A DNA stretch of 64,000 bases from Campanula takesimana (taxonomy: Eukaryota > Streptophyta > Magnoliopsida > Asterales > Campanulaceae), in assembly GCA_026119855.1 (NCBI GenBank), contig JAOWBW010000036.1, forward strand, positions 744,001-808,000, written 5' to 3'. Numbering within the stretch: the first letter of the stretch is position 1; every line of letters starts with the position of its first letter. The position numbers and the translations under genes were made by a program. Below, piece after piece: positions 1 to 11,712 of this stretch. Under the pieces are notes generated by a model that saw only the letters and a program-made list of their open reading frames with translations, was not told the origin of the DNA and did not search any database.

Positions 1-51
1 ATTAACGAATAACATTTTTTATAATTTTATTATGATTACTATATGAGTAAG

Positions 52-258
52 TCTTCTGAAAACCCTGTTTTACACTAACTTTAGTGTAAAACTTCTTTTT
101 TTTTTTGAAAAAACAGATTTTCTATAAGGGATGAAAAACAAGTTTTACACTAAAGCTAGTGTAAAACAAGAGATTTTCACTTACTATATTTACACGAACG
201 ATTGATCAAAATTAACATATATTAAAAAAAATCAAAATAAAATAAACTTTTCAGAAGA
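52..258. repeat. Small foldback (MITE-like) with paired internal palindromes
   Basis: The ends are inverted copies of TCTTCTGAAAA (52-62 and 248-258). Inside lie two related hairpins. At 67-92, GTTTTACACTAA is followed two bases later by its exact complement. At 142-167, an 11-bp arm version has a 4-base loop. No target duplication was resolved, so the superfamily is unknown. Confidence 0.5.
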
Positions 259-519
259 TGAGGAGTTTTAATGAGAAGGGATACATATACGTACTCTCAC
301 TCTCTGTGTGTGTTTTAAAACCGCCTTCATGGCATAGTAGTACTTTCAAGATGTGCTATCCTTACAAAAAAAGTTTACAAAATGAAATATACAAGATGTG
401 GTGACGATATTTCACTGACTACATCGATAGTGGACCCAACACACTCCAATTAAAACACCAACACAATTATGACACCCTATTTTGTAAACCACATTTTATA
501 GTTATCTTTTATAACTTCA

Positions 520-3494
520 CTAGTATCCAAAAGCCCGTGCCAAATGCACGGGTCTGTACAAAAATAATGACTGTACAAAATTATGATAGTATGAAAATGG
601 GTTATAGACATGATAATAGTACAGTGAGTGACATTATAGACACAATGACAGTGTGGAGTATGTCTAAAATCATGTAATCCGCCTTATAATTCAAACCTGT
701 AACCCCTACCAAATAATATGTTGCCCACATCGAACTACCCTTAGTCTTGTTCCATTGCAAAGACTATCCCTTCAGTTGTTGGGACAGCGACCACCCCCAC
801 CACTCCACATTAGTATGATATTGTCCGCTTTGGGCCCAGCCCGCACGGATTTGTTTTTGGGTCATCTCCCAAAAGGCCTCATACTGATGGAATAGGTGGA
901 CACCTTTATATACTAAGCAATTCTTCTTTCAATTGCCAATGTGGGACTTGGGTTGACACCCAACACAATTGCAAGTCTGAAGGGAGAAGACCAGAAGGAT
1001 TCAATGAGTTCAAAGTTGACTTGTGTTGACTGAAAAAGTCAAACGTGGCCAAAATAAATGGTTCATAAAATATCCATGAAAATTTAGGAATGTGTTTTTG
1101 ATGCCTGGTAGGAAAAGGGAAAGAAAAAAATTGATTGTGAGACTGAACCTTACATCACACCAACCTCTATTCCACGAATTTGCAACAACCTATGAATAAG
1201 CTTGTTTTACAATCAAAAGAAGCAAATACAACATAAGAAATCAACTGCCCAAACACAAACAGTCCAACTACATATTCATCTAATTAGCCCAAAATACAAA
1301 CATAAGCTATCTTTCACATGAGTTACAACAGGATTAAGAAACAATCGGAAACTACAAAACATAGAAAATTGTAGAAATTAGACAGAATAAAAAATAATCA
1401 TAGCGGAATTGGGTACATGTATGAGAAGAATAAGCTCAATATGTTATTTTGAGAAAGTTTGTTGGGAATGTAGAGGTGAAAGAAAAAAAAGACCTTATAC
1501 ATCTGATAAAACTCCCGACACAATCGTTGGTTCCTTCTATCTTACCAACCTCCGCAACCCCTTAATCTAGCTGGTAATCACTTTTGATTTTTATGCATTT
1601 ATCTGTGTTCTTAACTCTAGTTTTCGCCTCACCATCATTAACCGAAACAGTTTATCCCCGTGCCCCATTATATACTACTTGTAATCGTCAAATAAGCAAA
1701 ATTTACTTCCCAAAAGAATTTACATCCATACTGTCCTTTTGCTAGGAAAAACTCAAATTATATGTTACTTGTAATCGTCAAATAACCAAAATTTACTTCC
1801 CTCCTATAGACTTCACATTAGACGGATCCAAATTAGCACCATAGCAATCAGCACATTTCTTAGGCGTCATTTCCACAAAGTGTTTCTCATAACTAACAAT
1901 CACCAACGTCTCATAAATTCCAACAACTTGAGCCCTATTTCAACTTTCCAGTTGATAATTGTGTTTATTGCCATGTTTGATTCGTTACTTCCTTTCCATA
2001 CCATCACCGTTCTTATACAATCAGTGAGAAAGTTAGGCAGCAGGTTCGTTCTTCTTCACTAAACTGGAGACACACATTCCAAAGAACAGTAAATTAACCC
2101 AATAACCTACTAATGTCACTAACAGTAAGCCTTTTAATCAACCAATGCTCAAGAACAAAAAAAATACATAGAAAAGCATTAAACGACATGGAATTACACA
2201 TAAACACAAACCTTGAGAGATATGCTTAAGATTGTTGAGATCGATTCAGGGTTCTTTCAATCGAAAGACAAAGATGTAGGAGAAATTCGAATCCATCCCT
2301 GTACCCAATGGAGGAATGAAGAACTAATCAAGTTTTTTTTTTTTTTTTAATAAACAAATAGAAAAAGCATCAAACAGCAATTCACAGACAAACGGACAAA
2401 AAATGAAAGATTGGGTTTGCGTAGAAGTGAAACACTAACCTATTTCCGTCACAGGAAGTTAATAGAAGAGTTAGGGTTGAAGAGGAAAGGATGAACAGAT
2501 GGTTGGGCCGCTGTCATGGCCATCGTGTTGCGACGAACGACTTAGCCGATTCAGATGACGTATCAGCAAGTGCGGAAGGAGATGGATTTTCTAATTAGAG
2601 GAGAAAACTGACGTTCATGGAAGGGATGCAATGAGGTGGAGGAAATCGCTCCATTGGTTGCCGTCAGATACAATTTTTTTCAGTGCAACTATGCTGTAAA
2701 AATATCCAACATCACACCAAGAACAACACACAACTTAAATTAGATTATAAGAGCCACACATCGATAGCAACAGGTGTTTGGGTTGTTTACCTGCGGCCTA
2801 GGGTTTCTCATCAACCGAATTCAATTCTGACCAAAATCGAAGAATACACACATATTTGAATTTAGGGGTAGGATGCTGGCGTGAAAAGAAGAGATGGAAA
2901 GCGACGGCTTGAAAACTAATACTAAGGAAGAGCGGCAAACGAAACAGAAACCGCTTATATCCAGTAGTCATCGTCACAGTCATACGTCGGAGAGGCGAGA
3001 TCGTGGGAGTGAAAGGGATTCTAAGCCGTAGGATTAATTTTTGGGCCAATTGCAATTCCGTTACCTAAGTTTTACAAAATTTTGCAATTGGTTACCAGGT
3101 TTGTCAAAGTTTCTATTAGGCTCCTCAATTTAACAAATTTGTTAAATTTTTAACACATATGGATACATTTGATCAAAATTTTCCCAACCTGTTAGTTTTG
3201 TTAAATTTCCTGATGAACTGGCAAGTTTGCCCTCTTAAAATCTCACATGTTTCGCACATGGGCTCCATTTCGTTAGTTTCTTAACTACGTAAAGGGATTT
3301 ACACATGATTGCTCCGGTTCAGTAAACAGAGGAGCCTAATAGCAACTTTGACAAACCTGGTAACCAATTGCAAAATTTTGTAAAACTTAGGTAACCGAAT
3401 TGCAATTGGCCCTTAGTTTTCCAACTTTTAATCTGAGCCACCACTTATAGCCAGGCTAAGAAGCGGTTAAAACAGCAGTGTATTGTATTATAGA
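520..3494 (-). mobile_element. Helitron A (non-autonomous), first of three abutting copies
   Basis: Read on the minus strand, the 3' end is CTAG (520-523) next to a host A/T site (A at 519). It is preceded by a hairpin with stem CCCGTGC/GCACGGG and a 5-base loop (534-552), the classic Helitron terminator. The 5' end is TCTATAATACA at 3494, reading leftward. No Rep/helicase coding sequence was seen, so it is non-autonomous. A GC-richer block near the 5' end (about 2440-3030) may be captured host sequence, but no product is recognisable. A Mutator-like MITE is nested at 3043-3412. The rest is AT-rich and noncoding. Confidence 0.75.
3043..3412. mobile_element. Mutator-like MITE with ~90-bp inverted repeats
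   Basis: The two ends are long inverted copies starting GGGCCAATTGCAATT. The flanking 9-mers are TTAATTTTT (3034-3042) and TTAGTTTTC (3413-3421), matching at 7 of 9, which suggests an old 9-bp target duplication of the Mutator type. It lies near the 5' end of Helitron A. Confidence 0.7.
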
Positions 3495-3582
3495 CTAGTA
3501 CCGTTCCCGTGCCGATGGCACGGTGTCGGTATCAAATCAGTTGTGCAATACAAAAAGGGTGAAATTCCAATACTCCTATATT

Positions 3583-4535
3583 GGGCAAATTGCAATTTGG
3601 TTCTTGACATTTACAAACTTTTGCAATGTTGCTCCCAACAGTTTTTTTTCGCCAATTGGTTTCCAACATTTACATTTTTTTGCAATGTGGCTATAAAAGT
3701 AACTGAGCGTTAGTTTTCTAACAGATTTTATGTCATGTGACTAGCATATGACGTTTTAAAGGACGTTTTAAAATATTCGTAAAGCTACACATATCCGATT
3801 GATATGATTCTTTTTTTATATTGAAACTAATATTTAAATCTACAATATAATTTTTTTCGGAAATTTTTTGGGTACCTAAATTATTTTTACATTTAATCTT
3901 AATTTTAAATATTAATAAAAATAAAAAACACGTAAAATATACTCTAAAAAAGATATTAGCCCAAGTATGTTTCATATGAAGTAATTTCTGTATGTATCTT
4001 TCCTACAGTTTATTTTTCTCCACCCCTCTGGCACTTTCCCGCAACACCCATTCCACATACACTCTTCCCTCGATTCACCGTCCTCTTCTTCTCCCTTTTT
4101 TTCTATCAAACATTTTTACGAACTGATAATTTACATATAGAATTTACTTCATATGGAACATATTTGGGCTAATATCTTTTTTAGATTATATTTTACGTGT
4201 TTTCTATTTTTTTTAATATTTAAAATTAAGATTAAATGTAAAAATAATCCAACTACCCAATAAATTTCCAAAAAAAATATATGTTGTAGATTTAAATATT
4301 AGCTTCAGTTCAAAAGAAGAATCATATTAATCGGATATGTGTAGCTTTAAGAATATTTTAAAACGTCATGTGCTAGTCACATGACATAAAATCTGTTAGA
4401 AAACTAACGCTCAGTTACTTTTATAGCCACATTGCAAAAAAATGTAAATGTTGGGAACCAATTGGCGAAAAAAAACTGTTGGGAGCAACATTGCAAAAGT
4501 TTGTAAATGTCAGGAACCAAATTGCAATTTGCCCC
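3583..4535. mobile_element. Mutator-like foldback with perfect 9-bp TSD
   Basis: Long inverted arms (about 180 bp nearly identical, weaker similarity further in) begin GGGCAAATTGCAATT. A perfect 9-bp target duplication, TCCTATATT, lies at 3574-3582 and 4536-4544. The small open frames inside are inverted-repeat artefacts. It is nested in Helitron B. Confidence 0.85.
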
Positions 4536-5513
4536 TCCTATATTTACATACAATTCTTAACTTGGGGAACAATATTAAACACTATATGTGCTTACACCAA
4601 ACCTCAAAATCAACCAAAAGTTTCATCATCTTCAAAAGAAGCTGCTGACAGAAAGAAAAGAGGACACCTCTCTGGATTGGCAAGAGAAACCATCATAAAG
4701 CTTTAAGAAGAAAGCTAGCCAGCTCTTCTCCCTTCTACCTAAAAACACTCTAATATACACACAAAAAAATAAAAATGTAAGAACTTATACAAAGACACAC
4801 CTCTTCTTTCTTCTCATTTTCTCTTCGGAAAGGTCAGTACCATTAGTGCCATTGTAGCGCAAAATTTAAAAGCTTTAAGTACCAACCAATCGTCCTAGTC
4901 CTAAAGAATAGATGTCCATTTTTTTGCTTTGACCAATAAATAAAATGAACTTCTATGATGGGACGGAGATAGTGGTAATATAAATAAAGAACAATATAAG
5001 TAAAGAACATTTCAACCTAACATCTTACCAATCACACATGGCAAATAAAAACATTCATCAATTAACATATAAGTAACAACATTGTGGAACTCCCTAAATT
5101 TATGCTATAAGCTTAGCAACTTAAGCTAATTCAAGTAGGGATTCAAGAAGTTCAGAAGCTTTTTATTGGTGACCTGAATCCAAATAAAATATACTATACA
5201 ACAAATCAATAGGCTCATTATACCATATTTCATACCACTATTTTTAAAAAATACATTAACTATGCTATCAATGAAAATGGAATTGGTATGCCACATAATA
5301 ATATGCCTTTGTACACGAGACTTCTAACTTCGGTCATGATTTCCTATTTTGAGATTTTCAGGCTACAAACTCGTATTCGTGCCCGTGTTGGACTCTCGTG
5401 CTTTGGAGTGAAGGGAGTATAATTCATTTCAAGTTACAGGATTCCAAGTATATTTTCCAGCATTGATCCTCATTATATGAATATAAAACTAACTTCAATC
5501 ATCTATCAGGAAA

Positions 5514-6517
5514 GACTAAAACTCATGTGCGACCTTCCATACCCGTCTCATCTATGAGACGGGTCGGTTTTTGATCCACCCGCCCGACCCACGAACTGGC
5601 TCCAGGACCCAGGGGTCGAACCTGCCACGTGGCAGCCTCTCATAAAAAAAAAAAAATTTTTTTGCTTTTTTTTTTATTTTTATATATATTTTTTTGGTTT
5701 TTTTTCGGTTTGTCAAAAGTAATAGTTACTATAACTTAATGTAATGACTGTATTCATATAAAGTAACAGTTTTTATACATAAAAGTAATACATATATACA
5801 GAAAAGTAACAGTGTTTTTTTCTATGTTTTCTTCGTTTGCCAAAAGTAATACTTATTACAACTAAAATGTAACGAACGTGTTACTTATATGTAATAATGT
5901 TTATACATAATTGTAACACATATGTATAGACAAAGTAATAATTCAACCATTTACATTTTAGAGCTAAAAACACTTGATTAGTGTTACATGTAAAAGTATT
6001 ACATTATCTATAGAAATATGTTATAATTTCTTTTATTAAAGTGTTACATTTACTTGTACAAACAATTACATTCATATATGAGTTGTTACTTTTCAAATGT
6101 TACTTTCTTTCAAAAAATTAAATCAAAATACACAATATTTTACATTTTTTCAAAAGCATTATTACATTTCAGTATAAATGATAATTACATTTATATATTG
6201 TTTGGGTTACATGTAATTATAGTTAGTATTACATTTGAAAAAATGGGTAAAACTTGCTTTTGTTTTTGTAAAACAGGTGTTACGTTTACTTATGAACAAT
6301 GCTACTTTATATGTATACAGTCATTACATTAAGTTATGGTAACTATTACTTTTGGTGAACGGCTGAAAAGCCGAAAAAATAATATAAAAACTCAAAAAAA
6401 AAAAAAAAAAAAAGGACCTCTGGGAGGCTGCCACATGGCGGGTCATACCCCATGGGTCATGGGTCGACCCGTCTCATGCATGAGACGGATCCCCTTGTTC
6501 TCATGGGAGACCACCTC
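5514..6517. mobile_element. Mutator-like MITE, GAC...CTC family (member 1)
   Basis: The target duplication ATCAGGAAA is perfect (5505-5513 and 6518-6526). The element starts GACTAAAACT and ends ACCACCTC. Subterminal palindromes of the form CCGTCTCAT-n-ATGAGACGG lie near both ends, followed inward by GC-rich blocks with CCACGTGGC-like palindromes. A long AT-rich core repeats GTTACATTT/AAATGTAAC-type words. No transposase is visible. Two further members of the family lie at 37042 and 40362. Confidence 0.85.
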
Positions 6518-6803
6518 ATCAGGAAAAAGGAAAAACCAAACAAATATCAATTACAAAATAACAAATCATGATCGAAAGAGAAACAGAAAAGAAACTATTC
6601 ATCACTAACATTGCAGAATAAGAAAGCATCATCAAAAAAAAAAAAAAAAAAAAAAAGATTCCAATCAGGCCAGAATAACATTATGGGAGACTTAGGCAAG
6701 ATTAGTAAGAACTCTTATTAACATAAAACTACAAAACAAACAGAGTATTATATCAGAAAAAATAATGTAACCTTCCCCCCACCTTTGATCTCCATTATAG
6801 ATA

Positions 6804-6971
6804 ATCCCTCCATCCCAAAATGATAATATCATTTCTTCATTTTGTTTGTCCTCCCCCCCCCACCAAAAAAAAAAGTCTTATTTTCAAAATTAAGACTTCA
6901 AAATCATCGAATTTCTGAAACTTAAAATGCTTGAAAAGTCAAACGGGACTATCATTTTGGGACGGAAAGAT
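6804..6971. mobile_element. Stowaway MITE
   Basis: The inverted ends ATCCCTCCATCCCAAAATGATA and ATCTTTCCGTCCCAAAATGATA are flanked by TA (6802-6803 and 6972-6973), as expected for Tc1/mariner-derived Stowaways. There is no coding capacity. Confidence 0.75.
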
Positions 6972-7680
6972 TATTAATAAGATCATCTGGATGACTGGAA
7001 TCACCACCCACGAACACCAAAGCCACAAAAGAAAAAATAAAAAAGAAGAAAACCCACAAAAGAAAAAATAAAAAAGAAGAAAACCCACCACTGCTGCATC
7101 TTCAAAAGGTTCTGCGATAAAACTCAAACAACAATTGTAACCGAATGGGTAATAAATGGGTAATAAAGTTGAACCATCACATGATTTGAGCTCCAGAAAC
7201 CATCATTACAATTGGTTCACAATAGCGTCTTAACAGAAAAAGAACCGCTTGGAAAAACTGTTTCACAATAGCGTCTTATCACTTGAAACCTGGTCAGAAG
7301 GGAGGCGAGGTCGGAGGTGACCGACTGTCCACCGTCAATCAAAACCCTCAAAACAGAGGAGTGAAACAAAAAGAGGAAGAAGCAGCAGAGGCGATGGTGG
7401 TAACGAATGTTCGGCGGCAGAATATGAGAGAGGGAGTAGAGGGTTGGATATGGGTTTGGGATACCTCTACGTTTGAGGAAGAGGAGATCGGTGAAGGAAT
7501 GGAAACCGTCGATCTAGGGCCGTACGATGTTTTCCTAGAATTAACGTGAGCCATTGAAAAGAAATTAGATAAATTAAGAGGAAGTGGGAGTCGTTGGATT
7601 GGAGCAGTTATGGGTAAATCCTAACCCTTGTTTGTCTATTTTCAATTGGCAGTTAAAAGCATTCCCTTTTGTATTATAGA

Positions 7681-9890
7681 CCAGTCGTCGTGCCCGTGCC
7701 CGTGGCACGGTAACAGTACATCTAGGTGACGGTACATACAATATAAAAGTATGTAATATGTCTTCCTTAAAACCATTTTCCTATACACACTCTGAATTGA
7801 CTCTGCCATCAATCATCTTAAATCTCATAATGCTATTCCATGTAGTAGTACTACACGAAGATGCCAATGCTTGTTGCTGATTAGTACCAATTTAAACATA
7901 CATCCCTCTGTTATTGCAACCCGAGTAAATCTGATTGTCCATTGTCCCTGGAATCCCCATCATTTCCTTAATGAGTAGGGGTAATTTAAGAAACCACCCC
8001 AAATCATGAAATTTCCCAGAGTTGAAGACAATCAGACACAAATTAACCACCTCGGCCCCTCCCCCTCCAACCCAATAGAAGATCCATTAATTTTACTCTA
8101 CTGTGCATAAACTTTTGTAACTCATGAACATTTTAAAATAACTATATCATGTATTCTCTCTGTCCCAAAATGATTAACATTTTTTTTATTTAAGGGACAC
8201 AATAAATAGTTGACTTTTAATAAATAAAAAAAACATTAATCTCCTTGTTATCAACTTTAAAAATATTAGTTTTGCACGTACTCGATGAAATTTGAAAAAA
8301 AAAGGTAGAAATCATTTAGGTACATATTTTTTTATAGAAGTCATTCATTTTGGGATAGAGGCTTTCCATCCCCTTCAATTAGAATCTTAGCTCCACCATT
8401 CACCAACAACACAAATTGTAGTACATATGCAAATAGTAACAGCTGTAAAAGAGCATCATCTTCAAAGAAAACATAACAGGACATCAGACTCACACTTATA
8501 ACAAATTAGATAAAATTATTCACTCCAATAACTTTACTTTGTCCAATTTCAAGGTTATATCCAGAGACATAATCAATTGAGTTCAGAAATCAATCAAATT
8601 CATAAAAGGCATGACAATTCAGTTTGAACCTGCATGTACCCACCAAAACAAAATTAAAACAAACCATTTTTTTTAACAACTAACAACACACAACCCATAT
8701 AAATGAACAAAAAAATCAGCTACTTTGTTCTTTAAGTTGTATATTTATCTCTTTTATGACTAACAATACAAAACCCATATGAATTAACAAAAACATCAAC
8801 TACTTTGATGACTGCTCCACATCTCCTGGGAGAAGAGTCTATGTAATTAAGAGTTACTACTCCCTCGTCCCAAATGAATGTCATTATTTTTCTAGAGACA
8901 CTCTACGTATGAGAAAATTTAGTAGTGAATATATATAAATATCCTTCGGGCACAAAATTATTTGGAAAAATGACAATCATGTTGGAGCAACATTTTCCAG
9001 AAAATGGACATTCAAGAAAACAAAAAGTTGATTATTTAGTATGGTTGTTTTAAATTACAGGACATGGAAAAGCCTAAGGTTTCTTTCTCTATCTTTCAAT
9101 ATTCTAATAGCATTGAATATTATTATTGTCAGGATACATCCATAGTCTTTTTTAGCCTGACAACAGCAGAGCAAAGAGTTTCGCTTAAGTGTTAGAAGGT
9201 AAATGTAATTGCGCAGTTTAGACTCGAACACTTGCCTATGACCGTGTCTATAATCCTATAGCCTCTAGATACAATTATACCATGAATGGATGACAGTGTC
9301 AGGGTTGGATTTAGAAGGATAGCTCAAATGCCCACATTACATCTATTGCAGCCAAAGCTTCATCTTTTAATGCAATTTAAAACTCAATTTTGAAAGTACA
9401 TGTTTGGCCGAAAAGGAAATTTAGCAAGGGTTTCCTACCCTCTCAAAATCGAAGTGGTGGCTCAATTGAAATCGACAACCTATGAAATGAGATAAACCCT
9501 AAGCAGTAGAGAAAATCAATCAACAATTGGGGAAAACTGAAAATAAAAGAAAAATCTTTTGAAATGAAAAATCACGAAATACCTGATGTCAAAGAGAGCT
9601 CTGTTTTCCTAGTACAAAAATTCGGCATCATCATCGTCGCTTCCTTCTCCTTCGTTAAACATTCCATTCATCCAAAACAAACCGCTGGGTTGAAAATGGT
9701 AACCGCACCATCAAGGCCGTAGGATGATGTTGTCGACGTTAAATCCAAACCACTCGCTGGAGAGAGAAGGAAACAGGAGAAGAAATAGGTCAATAACAGC
9801 CGCTGGATTGAGCGGTTCTGAAGAAATCCTGGCCGCTTGTTGTCTCTCATCAATTGACGGTTTCTTTTGAGCTGTATTATAATATAGAGA
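7681..9890 (-). mobile_element. Helitron C (non-autonomous), end of the tandem
   Basis: The minus-strand 3' end is CTGG (7681-7684, a CTRR variant), with hairpin CCGTGCC-CGT-GGCACGG (7694-7710). The 5' end is TCTCTATATTATAATACA reading leftward from 9890, and host T follows at 9891. A GC-richer block near the 5' end (about 9600-9860) shows no recognisable domain. A decayed Stowaway lies at about 8154-8362. A piece of this element (7681 to about 8052), joined to the end of Helitron B, reappears inverted at 49,907-50,781. Confidence 0.75.
8154..8362. mobile_element. Decayed Stowaway MITE
   Basis: The ends CTCTCTGTCCCAAAATGA and, inverted, CCTCTATCCCAAAATGA bracket an AT-rich core. The exact TA duplication is unclear. 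Confidence 0.5.
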
Positions 9891-11712
9891 TTATTTCCAA
9901 ATTCCAATGTCTTTATTATGACATTGCTTAACTTCCGGCCCTTCCATGCCCCACCAGCTTATTTTTGAGCACTGTTAAAAGTTTTCTTTTCACCTTCTAA
10001 ATCGTTATAGAAAATGAACAATAAAATCAAATTTTCATCGCACTCATGTACAAACATGATCAATAAGATTTTTTTTTTTCGATTACACTTAAATAAAAAT
10101 CTCTGGTTAAAATAATACTGTATAATATATTAATTTAATATAAAAATTAATACTAATTCCGTCTCAAATTATATACTACATCCACTTTTTCTTTTTACTC
10201 CGTCCCAGTTTATATGTCCAATTCCTAAAATAGCAAATAATCTTTACTATCTTTCTCACTCATTCTCTTTCCTACTTTACTTTTATACTCACAATTTATA
10301 AGGCCTAGTGTTGAATCCTATTTCTTGTCTCTAATTCAAGACACGTAGAAAAAAAAAGAAGGAAATTTTGGAGGAAACTAGTTCCCTTTATAAGTTATAA
10401 AAAATCATATTCTTAAATCTACTGACCAAGTGATTTAAGGTTTAAACTCGACTCACATTTTTAAGACCTAAACTCACTATTTTATTTTTAGTTGTTTTAA
10501 GGCGTGAACTCACTATTTTAAGGCTTAAATTCACTATTTTAAAAGTGAAACTATATTAAAAAATAAGCTTTTTATAAATAAGAGACTTTTCAAATTATTT
10601 TTCTTAGCTAATAGTATTAGCTAATAGTATTAGTTACTATATAGGGTAACTATTATAGTTAACTACTATATTAACTAATACTTATAATAGTAATAGTTAC
10701 TATATTAGGTAACTATTATAGTTAACTACTATAGTAACTAATACTTATAATAGTAATAGTTACTATAATAGTTAACTATTAGGTAACTATAATAGTTAAC
10801 TATTGTAGTTAACTATTACTTCCCACGTCACAGAGTAAGAGTCATACTTTCTATTTTGGTACGTCCCAGAATAAGAGTCTCTTTCCTAAAATGGCAAAGA
10901 ATCTTTACTATTCATCTCACTCATTCTCTCTCCTACTTTATTTTATACTCACAAAACCAATCAACTTATTATTCCCTCCAAATCATTCCCTCTCCTAATT
11001 TACTTTTACACTCACAACACTTACTTTACTTCCATCATTTCTTAATCTCCGTGCAAATGGGAGGTAGGACTCTTACTCCGGAACGGAGGGAATACTATTT
11101 AACTATTATAACTAACTAATACTATTAATAATATTAATTAATTATAATAATTAAATATAATTGTTAACTATAATAGTTACTATATAAGTTAATTATTATT
11201 ATTAATAGTATTATTTAATCATAATTGTTACGATATATATTAACTATTACTATTAATTATATTATTTAATCATAATAGTTAATAGATATGTTGACTATTA
11301 CTATTAATACCATTAAGTTTTTTGAAATATTCACACAACAAACTTAAATGTACTTTTAAATTAGTTAAAAAACATATTTATTACAACTATGTACACCCAA
11401 AGCTATGAAAATGTTTTGATTAATTTAAAATATACATATTTTTTCAAATATAATTATTATGTTAATTTATCAATTAAAAACATCAAAAAATAAAAATACA
11501 AAAATATTAACGGAATAGATCTACTAGTAATAATAATAATGAATCTTTATCTTTGCCACACCATCTCGTACCCTAAATGGCAATTTACTTTGCTGACATG
11601 AATTGAAATTCCACGGTGGCCCCGACACTATTAATAGTAGGACAATTACACCACCTTCCAACCAGGGTTCAGGGCCAATGAAAGTACAAATATTTGATCA
11701 TATCATAATATA
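9891..11712. other. Intergenic AT-rich stretch with Stowaway remnants
   Basis: No gene was found. Decayed Stowaway-like ends (ACTCCGTCCCAG at about 10,197) and a 10,600-11,330 block of palindromic AT repeats (units of the type TAGTTAAC and ACTATTAATAGT) occupy most of it. The same AT words fill Helitron F and 20,155-20,450. A Stowaway of about 10,819-11,091 interrupts the block. About 11,540-11,700 is slightly GC-richer, but nothing is recognisable. Confidence 0.6.
10819..11091. mobile_element. Probable Stowaway MITE in the AT-repeat block
   Basis: The left end resembles TTCCCACGTCACAGAGTAAGAGTC. The right end, inverted, reads TTCCCTCCGTTCCGGAGTAAGAGTC. The element is inserted in the palindromic AT repeats. 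Boundaries are approximate. Confidence 0.5.

Larger units (their letters stand above)
3495..7680 (-). mobile_element. Helitron B (non-autonomous), abuts Helitrons A and C
   Basis: The minus-strand 3' end is CTAG at 3495-3498, with a terminator hairpin CCGTGCC-GAT-GGCACGG (3507-3523). The 5' end is TCTATAATACA reading leftward from 7680. Its 3' end touches the 5' end of Helitron A and its 5' end touches the 3' end of Helitron C, with no spare bases. It carries two Mutator-like MITEs (3583-4535, 5514-6517) and a Stowaway (6804-6971). A GC-richer block at about 7280-7555, near the 5' end, has short open frames on both strands but no recognisable domain. About 4545-5504 shows nothing else. Confidence 0.75.

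Noticed and set aside
7283..7554. Overlapping 88- and 68-codon frames, also at 50404-50675
   Set aside because: Both strands are open in one GC-rich Helitron block. There is no domain or codon pattern, and the repeat is due to inverted duplication of the block. Captured host sequence is possible but not shown.
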